DNA of 64,000 bases from Centroberyx gerrardi (Eukaryota; Chordata; Actinopteri; Beryciformes; Berycidae), in NCBI RefSeq assembly GCF_048128805.1, contig NC_136003.1, positions 23,340,840 to 23,404,839 on the forward strand. The letters run 5' to 3'. Below, in pieces: positions 54,768-64,000 of this stretch. The notes under the pieces are model-generated. The model did no database searches. It was not told where the DNA came from and saw nothing but the letters and a program-made list of their open reading frames with translations. A program made the position numbers and the translations under genes. Position 1 is the first letter of the stretch. Every line of letters starts with the position of its first letter.

Positions 54768-57700
54768 CGAGATAAGAGCAGTGGAGGAGACGATCAGAGA
54801 CACAATATGTTTGTTCTCAGGCCTTGAAAGAAATGGAAAGATGGCGCTGGGAAAAGAAGTCACTAACGACTCCCTCCACACTTGCTGTGCTTTTTCAAGA
54901 TCGGCTTCGCTGTTTGTCTTATCTTACTCTCTTCTGTTAAATGTAGTAATCGGTGAACGCACGCTTTCTGCCAGTCCAGTGTAGCGTACTCCAGCTGTAG
55001 ATGTTGCGATGTATGGTTCATTTGATCCACGGACACCATCTCTTCCTCTGTACTGAGCTCTATTATAAAGCGCTGTGCATCCCCCTCTGCCCCAGGGTTG
55101 AGTCATGCTGGATGGGGGGCTTTCCCTGTTCTATTTTCTCCTCAGATGCCTGTGTTAGCTAATCATCAGTGGAAAGAAATCTATTTTTTTTTTTTTTTGA
55201 TAAATGAATTTAGTATACTACTATCTTGGTAGCGTGACAAATTATTCTCATAAAGCATAGCACATGACTGGGGCCTCTAAGATATTATTTTCCTTTTACC
55301 TTTAGGTTACTTTTATCTACAAATGCCAGGCTTGGAAAGGAAAGGCACAATACTTTTTCTGTTTTTCGGTCTGTTTCATACCTGCCTGAAATTGCACCAG
55401 ACCAGTCTCTGGATACTCTTCTTGGAAAAAGTGTTTTATTACCACACTGGATTTATTGCTTTTTCTTGATGGCCAGTACATTTTCTTGAACATGAATCAT
55501 TTCAATAACCTTCAGTTTTTTATTTTTCATTCTCCTGCTTGTTCCTCACTGCCCAATTATATCAGCATGTTCATTGCCCTGTCTTAATCCAAACAGAAAG
55601 GGAGAGTTGATCTCTGTAAGCCTTCATGCTGCAGCCAATTTTTCTCTTTTTCTCCACTATTCTGTTACTTTTCCAAGCCAAGGATTATTAAATTTAAATT
55701 GGACGACCTGAATAACTCTGCCAAGGTAGAAACCATATGAGCAAGATTCTGATATCATCAAGACTATGTTAGAAGGTAGGATATTTGTTTTTACTCCTAT
55801 AGTTTGGTTCATTTGGGCAGGTGAGAATAATGTCATTCAATTTCCGGCGGCACCAAATAACTGCAGACACCTGAAATGCAGGCCTCAGTCCTCTAACAAG
55901 AGAACTGCCGGTTTGTTACGAGTGAGAATGTAATCGGAAGCAGCTACAGGAAACAACCCCAAAACACAAGGTATTATGGGTATAAGGAGACAGATGTTGA
56001 CATCTGATAGCCAACAGTTCCTCATGCTTGGAAAGCCTAGCATAACAAAATGACCCAAGAGGGAAATCGCAGTCTGGCCTGATGCTCATATTCAGCTATT
56101 TCATCATGTGTTCTTACCTGGTATGAACACCAGAGAAGAAGAGCTCAGACAAGTGTATCATGCTTAGTTAAAGTTACAGGAACTGGAATCGGATTGGTCA
56201 AATTCAAACCATTACATTCAGTTTCAAATTTGACAATACAGATTCAAATTCTGCAATGCGATGCAATTTAAATTTTTGCATACAGCGATTCAATTCAAGC
56301 ATCAAAAATTAATATTGATGCAATTCAGTTTCTGCTGGCACTAATCTCTGCCCACATCCAACCAAAGGAAATTAACTGTAGGTGTGTTCTTATACCCAAC
56401 TGACTTTCATAGACGTGATAAACAATCTGAATGTGAAAATGAAACCATATCCCCACCTTGTCCAAATGTTCTGGTTCATTCTAACTGGAGCTGTACTTTG
56501 GTGTGTCATCATTTAGTCAGGGGCAGGACAAACTACACTCTCATTTTTGGCTGTATGAAACAGCAGGGAATGGCAATTAATAGAAATTGACCTGTTTTAG
56601 GACATGGGATAAATTTCAGAGTCCTGAAATTCACAAGCCATAAATAAGTCGTCCATTCAGCCACTTGTATATTGCCAGCAACGTTTATTTCATATGTCAG
56701 CACCATATTGACACTATGAGAGACACGGGGAGCAAACCCAGCGCTATGGCAGACATGTGAACTGTAATATCACATAACCAAGTCAGACTGGAGGAAATCT
56801 GCTGCTCCCAATATTTATGTGCGTGTGCGTCTGGGTGGGTGTTATGTGCGAGAGCGCGGTCGACGGAGAGACTGCTTGACATGTATACTCCTCTCTGCTG
56901 GGAATTTTATTTGTCGTACGAGTTCACTCGTGTGCGTGGGAAGGAGGTTCACGACACAGCAGTGCATACGGACGTCACTATGCCATGTGTTAGGTTGGTG
57001 GTGGTGTTCTCACAGCTTGTATTCGGGGACACTGCTGGTAGCTTTTGAGTCACACACACACGTAGGAAGGATTTCTCATCAACTCCTCCTCACATACTGC
57101 GGTGAGGTACGCTTAGGATAACTAATGCCATGTGAAAAGCCCAAAATCTTTAAGTACAACCCGCTTTGATTCAGGGTGTACTGTGAACAGCATACAAGTT
57201 TGGTCATGTAGTAATGTACCAATATCACAACAGCTGATGTCACTCGCTCCTATGTAGAAACTTGCCTTGGATTTCAGAGGAAACAGAGGTTATTGGCATC
57301 TCATTGCTTGCTTTATTGGTTCTACTGAGGTGAAAATACCCTGCATTCTGTGTTGTTGCTCAATATTGAGGCTGTGTCGAGGGGGAAAATGCATTAATTT
57401 TTATCAATACAGCAAGTGTGCACTTCACTTTAAACCCACTGGAACATTTCACCTCTAAGCGCAGGATTAGCTCAGTAGGTGTACAGCAACAGAAGCAGTC
57501 AAGCTCCGACATGGCAGCAGGGAACAAGACGAGACAGAGCTAAAACAAAAAAAAAAATACGAGCTTTGCTTTAGGTCTGTCATTTGGCTGTTAGACTGTT
57601 TACTAGAACAATGATGGGAAGAGAGCGGTGGATGAAACAGCGACTCGGGGCAGGCATTGTGCAATGCAAGTACCAGACGAGAGACACAAGAGATAACAGA

Positions 57701-60700
57701 AACAAGAGATATAATTAAGTTCTATAACTTCTACAACCGTCAGCTGTATCAGTGATCACTGAATGTAATAAACTGAACTTTGAATAAAAATGTAGCTTTT
57801 ATTTGCAGAATGCAGCAGCTCTGACCACTCCCCATTCACCATCACTCCGCCCTTTCACACACTTGTGAGCTGTGCTTCACCTTGCTGACAAGCTAATGAG
57901 TGAGCATTGATTACTCTCCATTCCCCATCCAGTGTTTATAGAAACTAAGTCAAAATAACCTCCAACCTGAGGGACGGCTAACCTGCGATGCCACAGCATC
58001 GTCCTGCCTTGGTGACCAGGTCACTGGGCTGAAAGGTTTCATAACCTCGACTTATTTAGGCTGACCTCTGACCAGTCAGACCAGCCTCAGTCCTTCAGTG
58101 TAGTCAAGTAGTGTAGTCAAGGGATGTCAAGGTCAGGTCTTTGAAATGTCATTGCAGGGACATTTCAGGCCAACACAATGACAATTACAGCACCAACTCA
58201 GCTTCTAACACACAGTTTCTGATGCTGTAGTTGAAATTCTGAACAAATTTCAGCCACCATTTTCAGACTTCAATTGTTGTGTTGATTGGGTAACTCATGG
58301 GGTAACTCTTCCATTTGGTTTCTTGGGGTTCTGCTAACATTATCTGACCTATTCCCATTGTTCTTTTGCCCACAGGAATCCTGCAGTACTACCTTAGATG
58401 CAGTTTGGATCAAACCAACCCTTTCCAGCAGGTTCGTAGCACATTAAACTGAATTGGTTTCTGCATGTTTCAGTATTTAACATGTTCTCTCAAGCCGTTT
58501 TCCCCCCAAGCTGAATAGATTTTTGTCTGCCTAAGAGCTTGAACATTATTTTTATGTTGCTAATACTCAAATCTGGGCAGACACAATATATGGATGTATT
58601 CTCTGCCTGAATTATGACCTTGTAATTCGTTAAAAGAATGCCAGTGGGCACAATGACTCACTGCCATTGGCTCAAAAGAGGGTTTTTTTTTCAGGCAACA
58701 GTACAATACTTCCCATTCTGCCAGCAGGAAAACGGATGCAAGCACATGCTATCACTACAGACTCACAGGAAAACCAGTATTGCATCAGAGCATATTATGT
58801 GGCTAATGCATGTTAGAAGCTAGAGGTGTTATACCAAAGTAGAATATCACTTAAAGACTAAATCTACAGTTTGCATTTAATGGACTATCTATATTTTGTC
58901 TTCCAATCCGCATGAATAAATCAGACCGTGGAGTCTATTGCTTGTACATCTGTAAAGAAAAGGAGGCTATATATATATAATGTAAGCCGTTCAGCTCACA
59001 TCTACAGAATGTCAGTGTGCTTCCACTAGGTTGACTACAAAGGGAGAAAAGTGACTGATGGGATTTGCAAGTGATTAAAAGAAATGAGGTACTGAGTTGA
59101 GATGTGCTGTGCTGATAAAGAACTGTGTTTTCGCTCCGTTTCAGAAGCTTTCCGGGAGCCACAAAGCATTAGTGGAGATGCAGGATGACGTGTCTGAACT
59201 GCTGCGCTCTGCCACCAGAGAATATGCACAAACTAAGGTGCGTTCCCAGCCCCATCCCTTTGTTCCCCACCAGAAATGCCACATTACAGGGTAGCTGGTA
59301 CCACACATACACACTTCCCCCGGGCCACAAGCTGTCCTGTACTATTGTATCATCATTGTGATGACAGAATAGCCCAGTGAATGGGACCAAATTACTGACT
59401 TGCAGAGAGGTGAAGTGCACCTGTCCACATAAAGATCTGCTGACAGCCCACCTGGTGTATTATGTCCATTTAACTGCATTTTGTTCACTGGCCCTTGTCA
59501 ATACACAGCAGTGGTATTGTCCAGCCCTGGTCCTTCCACTGTGTTGACCGAGGGACAAACGAGAGCTGACATTTGGAATAGAGAGGCATACTTCACTTCA
59601 CATACCCACACAGAGAAATGTGCTGAGTTTGTGGAAACGTTTATATCAGGCCATCAGACGTGTTTTCCGCTAGAACTGGAATGATGATAACCGGAGGAAG
59701 AAGGGAGACTGTCCATACAAGACAGAGTTAAAATCACCTGTCTGGAATGTATCGTACATAAAAATCCCCTTTTTCCAGCTGGAACCGGTGTGCAGGGTTG
59801 TATATTGATGAAAGACAAATCCTAGTTAAATTTTCAACCATGGAATGCATAATTAATGACTTATTCACTATTAATAAATTGTGGCTCACTGCTCCCCCTA
59901 ACTTCCGCTTGTTTCCCTTTTGCAAATGTTTGTCAAATGTTTCCATAGCATTAACTGAGCTGAAAGCACCCTTCCACCCTTCACCTTATCCCATTCAGCG
60001 TCCCAGCATCCCAGGCATCAGTTGGATAGCAGAGATAATGTAGATAATGACAGATGTAGTCATTTATTTTGTTTTCCATCATTTTTTGTTATGATTGGCA
60101 GTGCCTCGCATGCATTTCCAAAGGTACCAAAGCTGAATTACATCATATTCTGTTGCCCAAATTGAAATTGCTAGTCTGAAACTGAAAATGGGCTACCGGT
60201 TGGCAGTCAAAACCTTGCATTGCATTTATTTTACAAGTGATCAGATATGCAGAGTATAATCCAAGAGACGTAGCAGAGAGGTGTCCTGTCATAGTCAAAG
60301 AGAATTGGTACAAAAGCACATAGCCTAGTACTGGCGAGTATATGACAATAAGGAGCCCTAAGCCTGTTTCAGCGGTGCAAATTGTGTCTCTCTCTCTCTC
60401 TCTCTCTTGTAGGGAAATCTGGAACAGATCCAGGGGGTGCTGAACACCACAGAGATCAGCCTGCATCAGCTCACCGCCCTGGTGGACTGTCGCAGCCTGC
60501 ACATGGTGAGCTGGGACTGGAAGACTTACCAACCATTCTTACTCTAGAGTGGCTGGTGATGGAAGAGGGTCTGGGAATGTGTTTGTTGTGATATCTGTGT
60601 GGTACAGTTTTAATTGTATAAAACGATCCCTCTACTACGTATGTGAATGCGGTCGACTGCACCTGTCGACTTAAATAGCATTTTCTTTCTTTGCTGTACG

Positions 60701-63700
60701 TGAGCTGCGGTCCAGTTGAAGCTGGCTATGCACCATTTATGAAGCTGGTTGCGTGACTTGCAGTTGGCTCTCACTATGCCTTTACAGTTTGTCCCGCAGT
60801 ACCTGCACATGTCACACAAGTCACATTAAAGTGGAGCATAGGTCTGTTGTGTGTGGTAGAAATCAAATCAAACCTATCTGCAAATGCACTGCCTGCCTTC
60901 TAGTATGGCAACTGTGCGCCCATTAGTTGATGAGTTGTTGATTAGTGACCTTGTTTTAATGAGAGAAGCCACAGTGGATGCATTTTAAAAATCCACTAAG
61001 AAGCTGCATGCCAAAATGTGATAGCAGTAAACAACTCCAGCCTTCTATTAACTCTACATTAATGTTTTTCCAGACTGTTCTGCCCTCATTCCTCCTTAGA
61101 TGTGCAGGCTGTTGCAGCGTAGTAACCAGTGCATCTTGTAAAATCAAATATTAAAATAGATGAGTCAGGTTTGATCTGTTAATTCCTGTCATAATAAAAG
61201 AGGCTCCTCCCCTTGTTGCAGGACTATGTCCAGGCCATGACAGGACTGTGTTATGATGGACTGGAGGGCCTCATCTACCTTGTGTTCTTCTCCTTCGTCA
61301 CCGCTCTCATGTTCAGCTCCATTGTTGGCAGTGTTCCCCACACCTGGCACGGCAAGAGGTAAGACAGCTACTGCCTCCTATACACCCTCTGTCACCACAA
61401 CGCACAGGATCCACTGAAAAAGCTTTTAAATTGTTTGTATGTAGTACTTTGCATACAGTGAGAAATTATTTAAGGGGATAAGCCTATCAATTAATTATGG
61501 TTTTACAGTTTTTAATTTAACCGCATCTTGACTCCTTTTTTACATGACATGAAAATGAAACAGACTTTGGAAGTCAGGATGATTCTATAGGGATAGAGTT
61601 AGGGAAACATGATGATTTTTTGCATCCTTGATGAATATATTGAGCAGCGTCAGACTTGCGTTTCCTTGCTGTTAGAAGACCGGCTGTGTTTACCACTGGG
61701 ACGTGACCAGAAGGCTCCAGCTGCTTCCTCAAATAGATCGCTTCCTGTTATCCCCCCTAATTGTGCAGAGCTGGCCTAAATCTATCATAACCACTGCCTG
61801 AACTGGTGTCATTTTCTGAAGCAGAAGGGTGAAATCAATCTGATTTCCTTGTCCTATCAGCCGCAGATAAGGTTTGTAAGTTGGCTATGAGGAAAGTGGT
61901 TCCCAGGCGCAGCCTTCAGCTCAGCTGCACCGTGTAATTAACAGAGCCCTCCTAACCATCGGGGGGCATGTTCCTCAGTTTGATCTCAGCTGGAGCTTCC
62001 TGTCATGAAGCAAAAGCTTACACGCTACCAGTGTATTTCTCTAAGTAGTCACTACTAAGCTTGTTATGTTTTAGTGTTGTAATAATCCATGCACGCTAAT
62101 TCTTTCTACCCCATCTGGATTTACAGCTTCAAATCGCAGGTTGTTATTAAGATTTATTTTTATTGCTCAAGGTGAGAGTTTCTAGATTATTATTATTATT
62201 ATCATAGATTAATGAGTTGATGTTAATTGTCAAATTTTCCTCTCTGATATGCACAGTTGGGTAAATTATTGGGTATTGTAAGATGCACTGAATGTAATTC
62301 TATGATGTCATGGATTAGTTATGCAGGAAAACACCCTGGGGTGCCATGAACACTAGAGGGAGACAGGCTCCATGATGTCAGCCTCACTGCGCCATGTGCT
62401 GCTCTATTTTGACAGCCTTTGTTATGTGCATTTGTGTTATCTCACTCTCAGTAATGTGCTTTATTGTTTGAAAGGGGACCAGTGGAATCACATGAATTCT
62501 GCAACACTAGAGTGCAGCTTTTATTTGTCAAAATGGACTAATTCATGTATTGTACAAGTGCAAAATTAGGGTTTTTAATTTTCTTGTAGTAGCTGAACCA
62601 ATTACATGAGGCTATTTTTACAGTCTTTGTTCTATTGCATTAAGCTCAGTGGGAAACTGCATCTTCCCCACTTCAAACAGCAGAGAATTCATCTTTTTTC
62701 CCTCCCTCGGGCAGTGATGAAATTGAATGGAAACGTGACTGAGAATAAACACAAAACGTGACCACGTGGCGCTTTTGTGCTGCTCTGTCATCAGTAAGAT
62801 AGGAGAGGGGGTCCCTCTGGTGGTGGTACACAGTTTCATGTGGGCTTTGCAGGAGCGAGGAGGACAGTGAGGATGAGTCTCTGAGCCACGGAGGCAGGCA
62901 GAACCAAGACAACCTGTACCGGGTCCACATGCCCAGCCTGTACAGCTGCGGCAGCAGCTACGGCAGCGAGACCAGCATCCCTGCTGCCGCCCACACCGTC
63001 AGCAACGCACCCGTCACAGAGTACATGTAAGTGACAACAGGTTCAAACTACTGTAAATTTGTGTAGAGAGCAGCAGTAGGTGAAAGACTAAGTGCTAGAT
63101 GATGTGTTTTCTCAGCGTTGTCTGGGTTGAGCTTTGAGGCTGTAGAGCAGGCAGTAGCTTGAGGAATATGAGATACCTCATGTACTCAGGCCAGAGTTTA
63201 AGAGTCCCCCGAGAGGAGCTCAGCTCTCCCATAGAAAGTCAAGTGGTGGCCGGCAGATGCAGCTGTTGCTCTCCAGCTGTGGTGCCTTTGAAACCCAAGG
63301 CCACAAGCCTTATGAATGAAGCTCAGGATTAGGAAAACTGGGGGAGGGGATGAATCTGACTGGTTCTCCTGGACTGGGCTAGCATGGAATGTAAGGCCTT
63401 GGTATGCTGAGAACTGTGACTTGGCGTGTTACATGTATGTGTTTAATATCTGTAAAGCAGTGTGTGGGTGTATGTGCTTATGTAGCTTATCTTGTTACAG
63501 TATGTATTGTTTAATATCTGTAAAGCAATGTGTGGATGTATGTACTTATATAGCTTGCAGCTTTAGATGAATGAGAGGAAGGGTTTGTGCGGTTCTTTCC
63601 TTGCCATCTTCTGACGTTGCAGTGTGTGTGTTTTGCTCCGCAGGGCTCAGAACGCCAACTTCCAGAACCCGCGCTGTGAAAACACGCCTCTGATAGGACG

Positions 63701-63719
63701 AGAGTCTCCTCCCCCTTCG
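40378..63719 (+). CDS. ttyh3: Tweety family member 3, 3'-partial (501 aa in window)
   Basis: Plasma-membrane protein first described as a large-conductance Ca2+-activated chloride channel; later structures of the family question a channel role and suggest lipid handling. Coding exons are 40378-40503, 46931-47100, 50154-50265, 50408-50628, 52003-52098, 52974-53046, 53948-54023, 58376-58431, 59145-59237, 60413-60505, 61222-61358, 62853-63026 and 63644-63719. All are GT-AG and in phase. Five membrane spans fall near residues 43-69, 85-106, 212-233, 241-261 and 389-411. N-glycosylation sequons are N127-R-T, N145-Q-T, N193-I-S and N352-T-T. Extracellular cysteines C272, C300, C367 and C382 fit the two family disulfides. 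The cytoplasmic tail matches human almost exactly (MPSLYSCGSSYGSETSIP) and stops at ESPPPPS, where a last exon of about 22 codons, including the rest of a PPxY motif, lies beyond 64000. Confidence 0.97.
40504..43043 (+). other. TTYH3 intron 1, first part
   Basis: Non-coding, with no recognisable element. Short open frames here (for example 40537-40764 and 41138-41368) have no domain and no conserved splice context. Confidence 0.6.
43052..43745. mobile_element. hAT-type non-autonomous element with perfect 8-bp target duplication
   Basis: The left end TAGGGCTGCACGATTA and right end TTAATTGTGCAGCCCTA are terminal inverted repeats. CCTGTCTG is present intact on both sides (43044-43051 and 43746-43753), the 8-bp duplication expected of a hAT transposase. 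The element is 694 bp. The termini carry ATAATC..GATTATTTTG words, and the interior differs and contains the end of another element. No transposase frame is visible. It lies in TTYH3 intron 1. Confidence 0.9.
45880..46226 (+). mobile_element. LINE fragment (reverse-transcriptase piece plus 3' UTR), internally deleted
   Basis: Bases near 45885-45930 encode LDKVIHAFISSWLDYCH, matching the VIHAFISSRLDYCNSL motif of L2/Rex1-type fish LINEs. Soon after, the frame is lost. The 3' end reads ATAAAGCACTTTGTAAAC, then AAAGTGCTTTACAAATGAAGTT, then ATTATTG, the typical tail of these elements. Most of the sequence between is missing, so the copy is dead. Confidence 0.8.
46418..46561. repeat. Fold-back repeat with hammerhead-ribozyme-like core
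   Basis: TTGCATTGCTGGTGAAAAT (46448-46466) is perfectly repeated in inverted form at 46512-46530. Outer arms 46418-46447 and 46531-46561 also pair, with mismatches. Between the arms lies CCGATGA (46479-46485), a GGT/ACC hairpin (487-489 with 496-498 of the 46 kb block), GAAAC (46499-46503) and GTA (46508-46510). That order matches the hammerhead core CUGANGA-helix II-GAAA-helix III-UH. U4 of the core is C here, so activity is unlikely. Hammerhead motifs are known from Penelope-like elements and retrozymes; the assignment is inference. Confidence 0.6.
47101..50030 (+). other. TTYH3 intron 2, main part
   Basis: Non-coding. It contains a (TG)10 microsatellite at 47501-47520, an A9 run near 48470 and a purine-rich patch near 49330-49370. 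No exon or element is recognised. Confidence 0.6.
47501..47520. repeat. (TG)10 microsatellite
   Basis: Ten uninterrupted TG units inside TTYH3 intron 2. Confidence 0.95.
50031..50153 (+). promoter_or_regulatory. Extended polypyrimidine tract before TTYH3 exon 3
   Basis: About 120 bases upstream of the exon 3 acceptor (CAG, 50151-50153) are almost all C and T, broken mainly by TTAGCTAA near 50092-50099. The tract is much longer than splicing needs and could bind pyrimidine-tract proteins; that role is inference. Confidence 0.5.
50629..52002 (+). other. TTYH3 intron 4
   Basis: Non-coding 1.4-kb intron with a (CA)9 run at 51077-51094. Nothing else was recognised. Confidence 0.6.
51077..51094. 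repeat. (CA)9 microsatellite
   Basis: Nine CA units, followed after AG by a shorter CA run to 51106. Confidence 0.93.
53085..53371. mobile_element. hAT-type element related to 43052-43745, shorter
   Basis: It starts TAGGGCTGCACA and ends GCAGCCCTG. Near the right end the reverse complement reads ATTATGGCTAAAATGATAATC, the same words as the left end of the 43-kb element, so the copy is inverted relative to it. Flanks TTTCCAGG (53077-53084) and GTTCCAAG (53372-53379) agree at 6 of 8 positions. It lies in TTYH3 intron 6, 38 bases after exon 6. Confidence 0.75.
54040..54322 (-). mobile_element. Non-autonomous DNA element, family A copy 2
   Basis: The reverse complement starts TGGCTGGGCAATAATCAATA and aligns with 22025-22320 in the MRM2 intron. 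This copy lacks the perfect palindrome seen there: only the CTGTCGTCTAAATTAA arm is present. It lies in TTYH3 intron 7. Confidence 0.65.
54323..58375 (+). other. TTYH3 intron 7, main part
   Basis: Non-coding. It holds a C-run near 54455-54467, the (TG)17 tract at 54732-54765 and a T15 run near 55184-55198. The 56170-56345 stretch is rich in ATTCAAATT words and may be an old repeat. No exon was recognised. Confidence 0.6.
54732..54765. repeat. (TG)17 microsatellite
   Basis: Seventeen uninterrupted TG units, the longest dinucleotide run in the window. Confidence 0.97.
60387..60406 (+). repeat. (TC)10 tract at TTYH3 exon 10 acceptor
   Basis: Ten TC units end six bases before the acceptor AG at 60411-60412, so the microsatellite acts as the pyrimidine tract. 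Its length is expected to be polymorphic. Confidence 0.9.
61359..62852 (+). other. TTYH3 intron 11
   Basis: Non-coding 1.5-kb intron with a short ATT repeat near 62187-62202. No element or exon was recognised. Confidence 0.6.
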
Positions 63720-64000
63720 GTAAGTGTAGCGCTCCCTGGAAAAACACTCTTGAGCCACAGGCCGCCTCTGGGTCACTTGGCAGCCTTTTGTGAGGGAAGG
63801 ATTGTAACAACATAGAGCCCTGTATTCTGCATCACTGTACCCCACAAGAAAAATGTTGAATCCCAATGGGTTTTCTCAGTTTGTATTCTTTATTCCATGT
63901 AAAATCGCTACACAACCTTCGTTTCAGAGGGATCGGTTAGCATTAACTCAGATGTGCACCTTAATCAGTGTCTTCTGTGTCAGTTGACCTTGATATTTTG
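63720..64000 (+). other. TTYH3 last intron, start
   Basis: It begins with donor GTAAGT after CCTTCG. The terminal coding exon of the gene is not within the window. Confidence 0.7.

Noticed and set aside
57468-57490. GGATTAGCTCAGTAGGT, like a tRNA A box
   Set aside because: No B box (GGTTCGANTCC) or acceptor-stem complement follows within 60 bases, so there is no tRNA or clear SINE.
63623-63815. Plus-strand frame that starts before and reads past TTYH3 exon 13
   Set aside because: The real exon is 63644-63719, bounded by CAG and GTAAGT. The rest is intron readthrough.

Overview
The window is nuclear DNA of a vertebrate, most likely a teleost fish. It holds four multi-exon protein-coding genes with GT-AG introns, wide non-coding stretches, long dinucleotide microsatellites, and fish-type repeats: hAT-like elements with 8-bp target duplications, fold-back MITEs, a tRNA-derived SINE and LINE fragments. 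Family and synteny knowledge is from memory; no alignment or search was run.

Layout. Bases 1 to about 20,650 carry no gene I can support. MRM2 (minus, 20660-22723) has two coding exons. NUDT1 (plus, coding 24710-27781) is divergent from MRM2 and has three coding exons. SNX8 (minus, 29921-38517) has 13 coding exons, and its 3' end converges on NUDT1. TTYH3 (plus, 40378-63719 and beyond) is divergent from SNX8; 13 coding exons lie in the window and the last one is outside. Every exon-exon junction was checked for reading phase, and all four frames stay open.

The genes are neighbours, not a pathway. MRM2 2'-O-methylates mitochondrial 16S rRNA. NUDT1 removes oxidised purine nucleotides from the pool. 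SNX8 is a PX-BAR sorting nexin of endosomes. TTYH3 is a five-span tweety-family membrane protein. MRM2-NUDT1-SNX8 matches the order on human 7p22; TTYH3 directly beside SNX8 is tighter than in human.

I found no new multi-gene system. The most notable signals are: a fold-back repeat with a hammerhead-ribozyme-like core in TTYH3 intron 1; a perfect 15-bp palindrome in one copy of a two-copy MITE family; a 25-C tract that serves as the splice-acceptor tract of the NUDT1 start exon; a GC-AG intron in SNX8; and a hAT element with a perfect target duplication that contains the end of a second element.
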